Assembly (NCBI GenBank): GCA_033439255.1
Contig: CM065890.1
Span: forward strand, 248,001 to 312,000
Origin: Hericium rajendrae
Taxonomy: Eukaryota; Basidiomycota; Agaricomycetes; Russulales; Hericiaceae
Direction of reading: 5' to 3'
DNA length: 64,000 nt
The notes beneath the pieces were generated by a model. The model saw nothing but the letters and a program-made list of their open reading frames with translations. It ran no database searches and was not told the DNA's origin. This document shows, in pieces, positions 47,912 through 58,868 of this stretch. Made by a program: the position numbers and the translations under genes. The stretch's first letter is position 1, and every line of letters starts with the position of its first letter.

Positions 47912-49731
47912 ATGTCTGGTACGAGCAGCAGGTATGTATCATCAGTCCTTTTGACGTCTTCCCCCGATGGCTCACTCCGCGACATGTATACAGTACCGAA
48001 GCGAACAATCATTTGTTGGACGTTGGAGATGCGGTCAACGGACATCCCCCCAAGCCACCATCTGTAGCCATCCTCTGTAATGGACAGGTGCCTGTCAACA
48101 ACCTTCCTCCGGAGCTTCTCATCGGAATATTCTCCTTCTGTACTACGTTAGACCCCGTACGTTGGGTCAAGCCTTCTTCCGAATCTCAAGCTTCAATGCG
48201 CTTCAAGCCTGGTTGGCTCAACCTGACTTACGTTTGTGGCCATTGGCGAATTTTAGCGCTGAACCATCCGGCGCTGTGGTCATCCTATGCAACGAACGAG
48301 TTTGGTCTGCAGTGGATGGAGACCATCTTGGAACGCTCGATGCATATGCCTGTTTCGCTGCACTTCAACTTGGGCAGCGCGACGGCTGGCGCAATGGAAT
48401 TAATGGCCAAACATATGTTCCACGTCTCTGACATCACGCTCACCGGTCGCATGGAGTCACGGACAGCTCTTTTCAACGTTCTCGCATCCCCTGCGCCGAT
48501 GCTAGATACGATGCGAATGGAGACGGAGATGATACTACCCGAACTGGTATGCCAATCCTGGAATAATCCTGCGATCTGGATGCCAGAGCTCCCCGGAGAT
48601 ACATTTTCCTCGCAGGCTCCGCGGCTTCGTCAACTTTTGCTTGTCGACTTCTTTCCTCCACTCACTGTGCCGGTTTCACCGATATTACTTGGTATTGAGC
48701 ATCTGAGCATCACATCATGGAGCTTGAAATTCCTCAAATACAAGTTCGTGACCCACTTTCACGGCGGCTCAAATGCTGCATCGTGCTCTAAGTTGTTCAT
48801 TTTCTTGCAGCACATGAAACAGCTCAGAACGCTTGCGCTGAAATCCTCCCTGCCGCGTGTGGATAGCGCATCGACGGACAATACCATCATTGATCTTCCC
48901 TTCCTTCAATTCTTGGAGATTGATGATAATGTTCCAGAATGCAGCATCTTCCTCCAGCACATACGCATCCCTGCCACAACACAGCTGTCCATCCGTTGCG
49001 ATTGCATGGGCGACAGCCCTGCATGGACTGCAGTTACATCCTTCCTACGAGTGCATATGGACGCCGGGAGTCCACCGATCCAGGCACTCTCGCTCTCGCT
49101 CCCGGATTTCCGAACCCGCAGTCTCTGGACCTCTTTGAAAGTGGTCGCATGGCGGTCGATCGTCGCATTTCCTACAGATTCTGCCTTACCTGGCTTCGCA
49201 ATCGCGTTCTCCGTCACTGATCCCAACCGCGTCCCCAGGCGACGAAGCATGACCGCCCCGTTCACGGAGGTCCTGAACACTCTTCCGCTCGCTAGCGTAC
49301 AGACCGCGCAGTATGAGTTGCCATTGGGGGAAACATTGGATCTATTGCAGACCCTAGGTGTGATGCGCTGCACCCCCGAAGTCGAGTCGCTCTGGGTTAC
49401 AGGCCCCGGCAGTGCGGTCGTTGCGAAGGCGCTACAGCATAAGCAGACGGCATCCCAGATTGCGCCCCCAGCGCCCACGTTGGTGGTTCCTTCCCTGCGG
49501 ATACTTGGCTTCACGAAGGTCAATCTGGGTGCTAAGAGGAACACGCAGCTCGAACCTGACCACGGCAAGCTGCGAGCGAAGCTGCGAGCGGTCTTGCAAG
49601 CGCGCAAGGACATGTATGGACGCACCCTGAAGTTGTGTATACAGAAATGCACCATTACTCCGGAGTGGTTGGACAGGTTTGGGCGAGATGGCGGATGTGG
49701 AATGGGATGGGAAGAACATGAGTTTTCCTGA
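47912..49731 (+). CDS. F-box/LRR-like protein C with shifted C-terminus
   Basis: Exon 1 47912-47931 (20 bases, MSGTSS), intron 47932-47993 (62 bases, GTATGT to TACAG), exon 2 47994-49731; 585 residues. F-box VNNLPPELLIGIFSFCTTLD, FKPGWLNLTYVCGHWR, ALWSSYATNEFGLQWMETIL; Leu-rich region as in B (LRQLLLVDFFPPLTVP, IEHLSITSW, LRTLALKSSLPR, IQALSLSLPDF). Near the 3' end one extra base relative to B (around 49676-49680) shifts the frame: the predicted ending RDGGCGMGWEEHEFS replaces a family-type ADVEWDG ending that is still readable in the next frame up to a stop near 49738. The change affects only the last ~17 codons, so the protein may still work. Confidence 0.83.
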
Positions 49732-51976
49732 TGAGTAGACGGGACGTTCGTTGGTCGAGATTCAGCTCACTGCTGATGCCAGGAGGGCGGCAACGTCATT
49801 TCACAACTACTGAAGCAGCCAGCAATCTCCATTTACATCTTCATCCACAAATCCGTAGCGTGTACTTGTCCTGCATTCAAGCTCACTGTACATTTATGCC
49901 CTTGCTTGTCAGTCCCGCGCTTTCTTGCTACATAATCTAGCTAATCCAGAGGTTGCATTTGCTTGCATGAAGTGATCCCATCTTCTTCGGGGCCATGTAT
50001 TTATCTGATACTAGCTTAACGCTGCATCTTCGCAATACGACTTTCCTTACTCGTGAGCTGGCCATGTGCGTCCCTCCTATATGTGGCGCCCAGTCATTCG
50101 AGTGACTCATGACCTAAAGTCGTTGAGAACCTTGATCAATTCTGAACAACTTAGAGCTTCCTAGATTCCAGGTAACAGGTCCCAGGCCGGACAGAAGCCA
50201 GCTGCCACTACTACGGCCCCATGCGCTGGGCCTTCGACGGCGCTGCGAACAGCGATCCGAGTGTGGAACAAGTCCGTGTCTTTTTCTGGCGAGCAATACA
50301 TCAGTTTTTCAAACAAGCTTTCCGCCCTGTCCGGACGGGACAGCACAGGCATGGCAACGCTGACAGGTCATGGAAGAGCGGCATATGAATGCCGTCAGTT
50401 CGCGACTTTTGGGCATGAGTCCACTCAAAAGAACATCGTCGAAGACGCCATAAGGTAAGTAGTTCACCAAAGATTACCGTCACGCGTCTATCCATGCGCT
50501 CCATCGTCATAATGATAGAAGCAGTTATTCGGTACCGCGCCGCCACTTCATAGAAGCAATAGCTTCTAGAAATTGTGGTATGTCCTTCGTCTTCGTGCAT
50601 TGTCCAGGTTTGGTACCCGTATAGAAGCGAATGATGGCCATTGAGGATACTTACTTGGGGTTTTAAGTTAGTAACGAGGGCAGTCTTCCCGAAGACACTC
50701 GGACCCGCGCACTCCCCCTGAACTTTACGACTGGAGATCCGGATAGAGAACTTTGCCATTCGGCTCGAGTTGAAACGTGGATGGTCTTCATTTCTATCTG
50801 GGCGTATCCGCGAGAAATACTTGCCGACGATAGGACGTTTGTATATCTTCTGAGAGTCCTCGGGGGTGGCAAGACATTGAGGCTCGCACGGCGATCGAGA
50901 TGGCGATAAGGAATTCTGGTACACTTCCGATGTCTCTGTCTCAACTGGATGCCGGAGGTCCTGTCAGCAGTTCCGGTCATTGGGAAAACTGCAGGAGCAT
51001 AGACCCGTGTATTTGGCACGATCTGGAGCCTGGAAGGACCAGAAGGTATCGATGGCCCGTCTCATTATGGTCCTTGGCCCATTGTCAGACGCGACTCATG
51101 GTTGAGTGAGTACTTCGGTGGGTATGAAGCAGGCATGGTTCCGAAAGTCAAGACGAAATGACGAAGGCATTTCGAGGTGTGAAAAATGCCACTATCACCA
51201 GTGCCTTAGCAAATCATCCGGAGCTGCTAAGATGAAGCCATCATGAAAGAGTCGAATAAGATGTCTCAAAGACCACTCACTAGATCTGTGCTGGCATATA
51301 GCTAGCAATGCAGTTATAATATAATGTTTGCCACGCCGCGAATTTAAAGCCTGAGGTACGGAACGAATCAATGATACAGAGCGCGCATGTTGTAGGCTGC
51401 AAACTTGGAACTCAAGGCCGCCGCGCCGCCGCGGCACTGGACATCATGAAGCCACTCACCTTGAACCACTTCGATCTAAACGCCAATGACAAACTAACGG
51501 TCGTATCGTTCGCCAAAAGGTCAAGCAAGGTAGGTTTCCTTCGCTGGGCTTGTCAGAGACGATGTGCACAAGCTGAAAAGAGCGTAATGCGAAGGCCGCC
51601 TACATAGATAAGAGTTAAATAGAGCATGTGTCGGAATCTAGCCGACGTCGACGACGCATCACGAGAATTCACCGTTCGTCGCCGTCGAGTCCAACGCCAG
51701 CACCGCCTACAGGACTGTAGATTGACAAGAGCATTTGCGCGTGCTGGCTGCCAGTGGTTTGATGTTTTGTATGTAGCGCTGGGTCTTGCGAACCCCATCG
51801 GTAAGATGACCCGGAATCAGAACTCCGTCATCTGCTGATTGGAGTCGACCGATCCCTGGTCTAGCCCTTTTGTCGCTCGCAACGCAACAAGCGGTGTCGA
51901 CGTCCTCAATAAATCTCCATTGTCCTGAGACGGTCGAGTATCGCCCAGCCAACTACCATTCTGCTTCAAGTTCGCC
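49732..51976. other. 2.2 kb with no assigned gene; two candidate orphan exons
   Basis: A plus open stretch of about 90 codons (50180-50458: IRVWNKSVSFSGEQYIS, MATLTGHGRAAYECRQF) ends exactly at GTAAGT. A minus open stretch (about 50945-50660: EDSQKIYKRPIVGKYFSRI, SVFGKTALVTNLKPQ) also ends at GTAAGT. Neither can be joined to a full gene by eye and neither is familiar. The rest looks non-coding. Confidence 0.3.
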
Positions 51977-53379
51977 ATGTCTGATATCCTCGATCCGAGC
52001 ACCGTGTCGCCGGAGTTCGTCAAGGAAGGTGCAGACTGGCTCGCCGTATTCAATCCGAATGTTCCTCGTGTAATGGACGTGAAGCTGCAGTCGAAATTCG
52101 TCCACGACAAGTACGTTCTGGAATTAGGATCATCGTGAGGAGTACGATTGAACGGCGCTTTCTTTATTTCACAGGGTAGTTTGCAGCGCGAAACTGTCTC
52201 CCGACGGCAGAACGCTGGCTGTAGGATTGGACGGAGGGATTCGTCTCTATGACGTTGCAACAGAGCAGAGGGTGGTGTATGTTCCTCACCATTTGGCTGC
52301 ATTGTCCCTCATGCTTATCGAATAATAGTCTAGTATCTGAGAATGCAGCCGGCGAAACAGGCAGGAACTATGTTCGCAGCGTAGCCTGGAGCCCAGACGG
52401 AAGGTTACTTGCCTCAGGCTCGGAAGACAAGCTAGTTCGCGTAAGTTACTCCAGCTTCCCACTCGTCGAGAACGAATGCGTCTCATTCCACTTCCGACAG
52501 GTATGGTCGTTCGCAAACCGCGAGCTCATACATACCTTCTCCGGCCACCAGCGCGAAGTTTACGCGCTCGACTTCACGCCCGACTCTAATACCCTCATCT
52601 CCGCGTCGGGCGACCGCACTCTGCGCCTCTGGGACGTCTCGCCGTCCGCGCCTTCTGAGCAGACCGGGGAACGCGTGCTTGCGGTCGAAGATGACCGCAG
52701 CAACCCAAATGCAGCAATCACCACGGTGGCTGCATCCCCCGATGGGAAGCACGTAGCATCCGGCGCCCTCGATGGCACCGTGCGCGTATGGGATATCAGC
52801 GCCGACGAGGGCAAGGGCAAGGCCGTGGTTAGATGGCAGGCGCACGAGCAGGGCGTGTACAGCCTGCGGTTCGTTCTGCAGGGCAAAGGCCTCGTCACCG
52901 GCAGCTTGGATCAGACACTCAAGCGATGGGAGTTGGGCTTTATGAGTGGCGCGGAAAATTCTTGCGTGAAGACATTGGTGGGGCACAAGGTGCGTCCCTG
53001 GCGTTGATGTGACGACGCGCCGCGCTGTAATGATGGCTGCAGGACTGCGTGCTCGGAGTTGCGACCCTGCAAGAAGGACAAGTGTTGCGTGCCGCATCTG
53101 CATCAAGGGATGGAACTGTAAGGCTGTGGGATTTGAAGACCGGGCAGACGTTGTTCTTGGTCCAAGGTCATAGAAGTACTGGTGCGATACGACTTTTGCC
53201 TTGATCTCCTGGGGATGACGCTCAATTATCTGTCCAGTGACTTCCGTCGATCTCAACTCAGATAGTTCATTATTGGTATCAGGCAGCGGTGACGGAGAGG
53301 CGCGGATCTGTGAGTGCTCAGCATGCCCCTTCAAAACAGTCACTGACGCCGTCTTGCAGGGAAATATTCAATCTTCTGA
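51977..53379 (+). CDS. Tup1-like WD40 protein lacking the Tup1 N-terminus
   Basis: ATG 51977 opens MSDILDPSTVSPEFVKEG, ADWLAVFNPNVPRVMDV, which corresponds to the segment just before the propeller in Tup1, not to its start. WD repeats follow across short introns: [128 protein letters not shown]; a sixth, LRAASASRDGTVRLWD; and VTSVDLNSDSSLLVSGSGDG-EARIW. The last intron (53310-53359) leads to KYSIF and stop 53377-53379. That is a seven-bladed propeller of Tup1 type. The Gln-rich tetramerisation/Ssn6-binding region of Tup1 is not found in the 1 kb upstream, so this is either a WD40-only paralogue or a truncated copy. Likely nuclear co-repressor relative. Confidence 0.8.
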
Positions 53380-53695
53380 GCCGCTGGTGTTATATTTCAT
53401 TGGAAGGATCAAGGGCGCGATTGGTGACATACCATTTGTTGTTTGTGTGGACTATTCATCTCGTTCGAACGATCATCACTATCCTGTTATTCTCATACTT
53501 CATCTACAGCTACTGCCCGTATATGCCCGACTTGGATCCTACAGTTTGCAACGTATTACACGGACACCTCGCCCAGCATCTGATGTTGTTTATGATTGGG
53601 TTAGGCTTCTTATCGGATCGGATGACGCTCGGATCCACTCATCGGTTATACCATATGCTGACATCCTCGCAGCGTCTCCACCGTGTTCTTGCGAT
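53380..53695. other. Short intergenic between convergent genes
   Basis: 316 bases of 3' flank for both genes; nothing recognised. Confidence 0.4.
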
Positions 53696-55159
53696 TTACG
53701 CGCTCTGCAGATAGTGGTTCAGGCCGGTTCGCTCACCATTCTTCTCGATGTTTCTGTTGCTGTTCCTGCTGACCTCCGCCAGCGCGCCCTTCCCGGCCTC
53801 CCGCCGCACGCGGTTGATGATGCTCAGCGTCTTGAGCGAGATCCCCTCCTCCCCCGCCCCGAGCCCGAGCCCGCCGCCCGCAACGCGCTTCTGCGTGCGC
53901 AGCGCGTCGACCTCCCGGCGGATGTCCTCATTGTGCGAGACGACGCGGTGCTCGTCGAAAGCGGGGATTACGAGACGCCGGATGCGCCGTGCGCCGAAGG
54001 GCGTATCGACCGTCTCGGAAGGCGTCGAGTGCGCGCTGGAGCAGAACGAGAGCGCAGGAGTCGCGGGACTGGACGCGAATGCCGACTTCTCCTTCAGCCG
54101 GGCGAGGTATTCCTCGATAAGGTCCTTCTTGGGGTTCTGGGTGCTTCCGGGCTTGCGCTCAGTTGGCGTCATATGGAAGACAGGCTCGAGAGCCTTCATT
54201 GTGGCCGGAGTAACAGTGGGCGAACTCGGCATCTTGGCAGGCGAGAAGTTGTCTTTATCAACCTTGATAGCAGCCGCAGGCTGCTTCTTCGCAAGCTTGC
54301 AGTCCTGGCTGGACTTCGCGGCGGCCGCCTTCACAACTCCTTCTAGACGACTGGCCTTCGCAACTCTCGCAGCCTGGGAATGCGTCGGTCAAATATACAA
54401 ATTCAGGACGGCCGTCGCAATGCTTACGGGGATACGGCCCCGGCTTTCAAACTTGTCCGAGCGGGGCTGCTCGCGAGGCGCGGGCGAGGGACTCGGAGAC
54501 GTCGCAGCAGTCAAAGGGGAAGAGTGCTTCGCGTCGCTGGAACTGCTGGACGACGAAGAAGACGCCGTACGGGGTGAGCTCGGCACCCTGGCGGACGAGC
54601 TCTTCAAAATTGGCACTTTGGTCAGACGGACGACGGGAAGCCTGGCTGGCGCCTGGCTCCGGACTGTGGGTTTTGGGGTCAGCTTCTGAATTACGACGGG
54701 TGCTCGAGGAGGGGCTGTGGATCTGATGGGGATCTGCAATGTCTGCTTGGCTGGATGAACGGCTGACACGTCTTCACGGGGTGGTTTGGTCTGACGGGGC
54801 GCGCGTGGCGATGGACGCAGCGCCGAGGGCGTGGGCTGGGGAAGAGCAGTCTTGAGATTCTCCTTCAGTAGTTTCTTGCCTTGAGGCTGGACTGGGCGGA
54901 AAGCGGGGCGGACGACGTGATCTCCAGACCGTTGTTTGCTGGCCACAACTGGAACCTGTCGCGGGCGAGCTACGATCTTCGGTTTCGGGAGGTTGGACAC
55001 GCCAGTGGCTGCCACAAGCTTGCGAGCCTTGGTGGAGGACTCGAGTGGGATTGCTGTCTTCGCATTGTTCTTGACGACAGATTCGGCGGGCTTGTTCCAG
55101 CGCCGCCTGCTATTCAGCGAAGTGATGACGAAGGGGAAGTCGGTTCGGTTTGCAGACAT
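53696..55159 (-). CDS. Basic, Pro/Ser-rich unknown protein, 469 residues
   Basis: Exon 1 55159-54428, intron 54427-54374 (54 bases, GTAAGC to CCCAG), exon 2 54373-53696; in phase. Starts MSANRTDFPFVITSLNSRRR. Residues up to ~245 are Lys/Arg/Pro/Ser-rich and disordered with a Ser run and several SP sites (SSPRTAS, ATSPSPSP); exon 2 contains TPTERKPGS, a helix KKDLIEEYLARLKEK, TPSETVDTPFGARRIRRLV and a helix HNEDIRREVDALRTQKR. Basic charge plus SP/TP sites would suit a chromatin, spindle or septum protein under CDK control, but no domain is recognisable. Its upstream region has ACGCGT next to CACGTG, as in CHK1 and the kinesin gene. Confidence 0.65.
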
Positions 55160-55788
55160 GATGCTGAAAATGCTGGTAAGGCTTATGTACTTGATGGATG
55201 CTGATGCGCTGATGCGCTTGGGCAAGAGTCAAGTAACGAGAAAGCAGAAAGGCTGACATGGAGAGATTATATGTTCTTGATCTGTTGGCTGACCGGTGGG
55301 CTGACAGGACGTACCGCGATCGTCTGCTTTCCTGAGACTGCCATCACTTGAAACCCAACCGTCAAGTATCATGGGGGGTGGAAAAGCAGACGAGGATAGT
55401 TTATGAACTACACAGCGTCGTCCATGGCACCGGGGAAGGGAGCGATGAACAACAGCGGCGACGCGACGCGCGCGCCTTCGCCGCTACGCGTGTTCACGTG
55501 AGATGAATGTCGCGGTCATGCTCTTGCAATTTATTATATGGATGCACGACATTGGCTACAGTGGATCTCCTACTAGTCGTTTCCGCTATCTTCGAAATAC
55601 ACATATAAAGCATGAAATGTCAACAACACAAAGCATCAAGGAAATCATAAGTTTCATCAGCCAACCGGTCCTGCAGGACTCTAATTATATCTAGATTCTA
55701 GGAGAAGCCGTGTCCTTGAGCTGGTCCTGTCTAATTTCAGTCTACAACTCATGCTCTTCCATTACTAGAGGACTTCCGGTTTAGCTTC
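55160..55788. other. Intergenic, shared promoter/3' flank
   Basis: Promoter of the 469-residue protein and 3' flank of the ferric reductase. 55456-55500 is CG-rich with ACGCGACGCGCGCGCC and the ACGCGT/CACGTG pair. Confidence 0.45.
55486..55500 (-). promoter_or_regulatory. ACGCGT/CACGTG pair upstream of the 469-residue protein gene
   Basis: ACGCGT at 55486-55491 and CACGTG at 55495-55500, about 330 bases upstream of the ATG at 55159. Both motifs are palindromic, so orientation is nominal. Confidence 0.4.
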
Positions 55789-58252
55789 TCACATGGCTGT
55801 AGCAAAGAACGAACGTACCGCCAGGCCGAAGGTCTCGACGAATAATTCGACACTGGGTCCACCCTTCATGATGTTAGCCAGCGCAGATCGCGACCGTAAC
55901 GCTGTTCGGACAGCGTTCGTCAGGCCAACGGGACCGCATACTGTAAAAAAATATATGGTCAATAGCTGTGAGGACAAAGCCTAACATCCCGACTTACCGT
56001 TGACAGACAGGGTCCCTTGCGCCAATGACGACGCCTCGTCGAGCAATTGCTGAACATCGGGACGCCCCTTCTCCACCTTTGTGAAAGGGAGACGTGTTGT
56101 CTTCTCCACCGAATTTTCGTCGTCGTCATCCTCTCCTCCAACAGACGAGGCCTCGCTGCCTGTCAGATCCTCCAATGGCAGTGTTGCGTGCGATGTCACG
56201 AAGATACGGACGTCGGCTGAGAGCGATGAAGGCACATTCTCTAGTGCTTTTTTCAGGTCACTACGTACCAAGTTGATGTGGTCTGCATGCTCGTTGAGAA
56301 ATTGTATACGGAAAACATGCAAGGAGGTCTTACCTAAGTGTCGAATGACCCAGATGAACGTAACGCTCCGGCACACCGTGGGGTCGTGGCGACAACGGCT
56401 GGTTGCTCTATTAGTTAAAGTGTCAAATCCAAATTATTTGAGGCACTCACTGCACAAGGTCGACGAACAAGGGACATGTGAAAGTTACGCCCGAGCCACC
56501 TACGAAGTCGAGATAAGAGAGAATAAGAGGTCATATCAAATAGCTGCACACCAGTGATCAGCACAACGCTGTCGAATCCACGCAGATTAGGGGGGATCCC
56601 GTACGGGCCGTCCAAGAATACCTTCAGCGGGCCCTTCGACGCAGCAATATCATGCAGACGCTTGGTGAACCCCTTCCGAGTGTGGACCACGAAGGTCATC
56701 TCTTTCCCATTAGACGGTACGACCTCCACATTCCCGGCCTTCTCCCCATCGGTCTTTTCTGTAGCTTCGGGCTTGGCTCCCTCGTGACTAATGTCCGCAT
56801 TTACAATCGTGAAAGGATGGTGCTCGAACGGGTGCGCCGAGACGCCAGGCATCGTGAGGTAGACATGCTGGCCGGGTGACCAGTGCATGAACTTGGGACG
56901 GCGCAACGTGAGACGCACGAAGCCCGGCGCAGCCACCTCCGCGGTCGCGTCGAAGGTGCCAAGACCCGACTTCAGCCCGAAGTAAGAGTAGTTGAAGACC
57001 AGCACGCGGACCCAGCGGATGACGCGGTCGGTGCCCCAGAAGATAAACGCCGAATAGATGTATCGGTTCTTTCTGGAAAGCAGTCAGTGGCGAATCATGG
57101 CGGCGTAGAGAAAGCATTACTAACCCGAAAGGACGGGTGTGGAAATAAGCACCCATCAAAAATATGCTTCAGAATGGTGAGCAATTACGAAGACAGCCAT
57201 GCACAGAAAAATAACCCACAATGCCAAAAAGAAGTGAATAATGAGGAAAATCTCATATTCCATTCGGCGTGCGGGTCGGACGGTCAGGATACACAAGAGG
57301 GTCAGAGAGGTTAGAGCGAAGATACCGCATCTTGCAATATATTCGTGGATCGACAATTCGCCACTCAAGCTATATAAAAATAAGCAATCATGTCAAGATA
57401 AACTTCAGAAAAGTGCGCACCCAATCGAGAGCTATAAGATAACGAGAGAGTCAGATGCGCTGGTCTTTTAATCGAGTCCAGTGACGTACCCTTCCACCCG
57501 CATGGATCCACAGAAGGAGACAAAGGGAGCGTGAGAACATGCGATGCAAGAAGTTGAGCTGTCACATGTATCAGCCAAGGAGAAGGACATTTAGACAAGC
57601 ATCGACGGACGGACCTTTTCACCGCTGATACCGGTGATCACTAGCGCAAAATCAGTCGACGTGATGAGAATTCGCGAAGAAGCTGGTACGCACATGAAAT
57701 GATGTTGTTCTTCATTCCAAGGGCGACGATGAGAGACGTCTGTGCAGCGGCGATATCCCCTGCCCGGTTGGCATAATATGTGGGATCCCACTTGACGCCG
57801 GTTGTGGCGTCCGCTGGAATATACTTCAGATATCGCACTTACTTCGCCAAAATGTAGAACTTACAGTAAGTCAACGACCACAGGAGCAAAATTGTTATGT
57901 AGATAGCAGCGACTGCAGCATCGGCGATGTTGATCGAGAACCCAAAACCCAAAGGAATGACGGTACGGAAGGCGATCATTCGGAAGGCATTGACAGCCGC
58001 AATAGGTAGTCGGCGGTACGAGACAGCACCAGTCGAAGACGGCGCCTTCCCTTCCTCATCACTTCGCCTCGTGCCTGCCTTTCGCCGAGACGCAATGAAA
58101 AGGGAAACGACGTTGCTGATACCGACAAGGAAGATGAATACGGCCACGAAGTACCAAACTTGCCGGGGGAAATATGTCGCTCGCCAGATACGGCGAATCT
58201 TGTCGGGAGGGGTGGGCTTGGGCGCAGCCGCGAGGACACTTGGCGAGCTCAT
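55789..58252 (-). CDS. Ferric reductase-like transmembrane NADPH oxidoreductase
   Basis: Starts MSSPSVLAAAPKPTPPDK at 58252; around a dozen short introns. Membrane part: YFVAVFIFLVGISNVVSLFI, IAFRTVIPLGFGFSIN, AAIYITILLLWSLTY, LNFLHRMFSRSLCLLLWIHA and YEIFLIIHFFLAL, with paired haem-ligand-type His residues (LHR, IHA, IHE, IIHFF). FAD domain: FMHWSPGQHVYLTMPG, HPFEHHPFTIVN. NAD(P) domain: KVFLDGPYGIPP, VVLITGGSGVTF-type region, and VCGPVGLTNAVRTAL. Reduces Fe(III) (or Cu(II)) at the plasma membrane before uptake. The ending FVETFGLAVRSFFATAM replaces the usual ETF-aromatic stop seen in this family, either a short extension or an undetected last intron. Iron-type GATA sites lie upstream. Confidence 0.9.
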
Positions 58253-58591
58253 CGCTGTTAGGACCAAGGTGAGGACTGGGGGGGACTCGATGTCAGGAAC
58301 GAGTAGCAAAGAGAGCGTGAATCACGCGCATGGCTTTATAACGGCTTGGAGCAGGAACACGAAGAAGAGACGACTGCCGAGAGCAAAAGCAGGAACCAAT
58401 GACCGGGGAAAAATGGGACAAACGTCCGTTCCGTCAAAGCGCGTGGTCACTATTGGACGGAACCGGAGAACCAGCGAGTGCCAACAGGTTCCAACGTTAT
58501 TCTAGCAGTGTCATAACCAGGAAAAGACCGGGCTGGGTGTGCTTGCCCGCTGCTCAGGGAGAAGAAGTCGGCAAGTGCAACGTGGTCGCTT

Positions 58592-58600
58592 ATCTGATAA
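58592..58600 (+). promoter_or_regulatory. GATA-type iron regulatory site (palindromic)
   Basis: CTTATCTGATAAG around 58590-58602 contains ATCTGATAA on the plus strand and ATCAGATAA on the minus strand; both fit ATCWGATAA, the site of fungal SRE/Urbs1-type iron GATA repressors. 340 bases upstream of the ferric reductase ATG. Confidence 0.6.
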
Positions 58601-58859
58601 GGGCCGATCACGTCGCCTTGTCAGCGCAAGTCCGCACGATCGCTAGAATCGGCATTGCCACACACCTGTCTCGCGTCAACTATTGAACGAAGAGCGACTG
58701 AAGAGCAACATGTGATAGGATTTTCCATGTCCAAAGAAGAGCGGGAGGGCGTGGCTCACCGTTTGTTTTGGAGAAAGCTCGGGCATGACGGACTTGGACC
58801 ATAGGCGCCAAGATGAAAAACTATCTGATATGATCGGGGGTGGTAATCAGTGGAAAATC

Positions 58860-58868
58860 TTATCAGAT
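58860..58868 (-). promoter_or_regulatory. GATA-type iron regulatory site
   Basis: TTATCAGAT here reads ATCTGATAA on the minus strand, again ATCWGATAA. A further partial match, ATCTGATAT, lies at about 58823. About 610 bases upstream of the ferric reductase ATG. Confidence 0.5.

Noticed and set aside
52483-53343. Minus open frame of 286 codons
   Set aside because: Antisense shadow of the WD40 gene, whose repeats are unmistakable on the plus strand.
53237-54689. Plus open frames of 369 and 313 codons
   Set aside because: They overlap the last WD40 exon and then run antisense through the 469-residue gene, which has the better splice structure.
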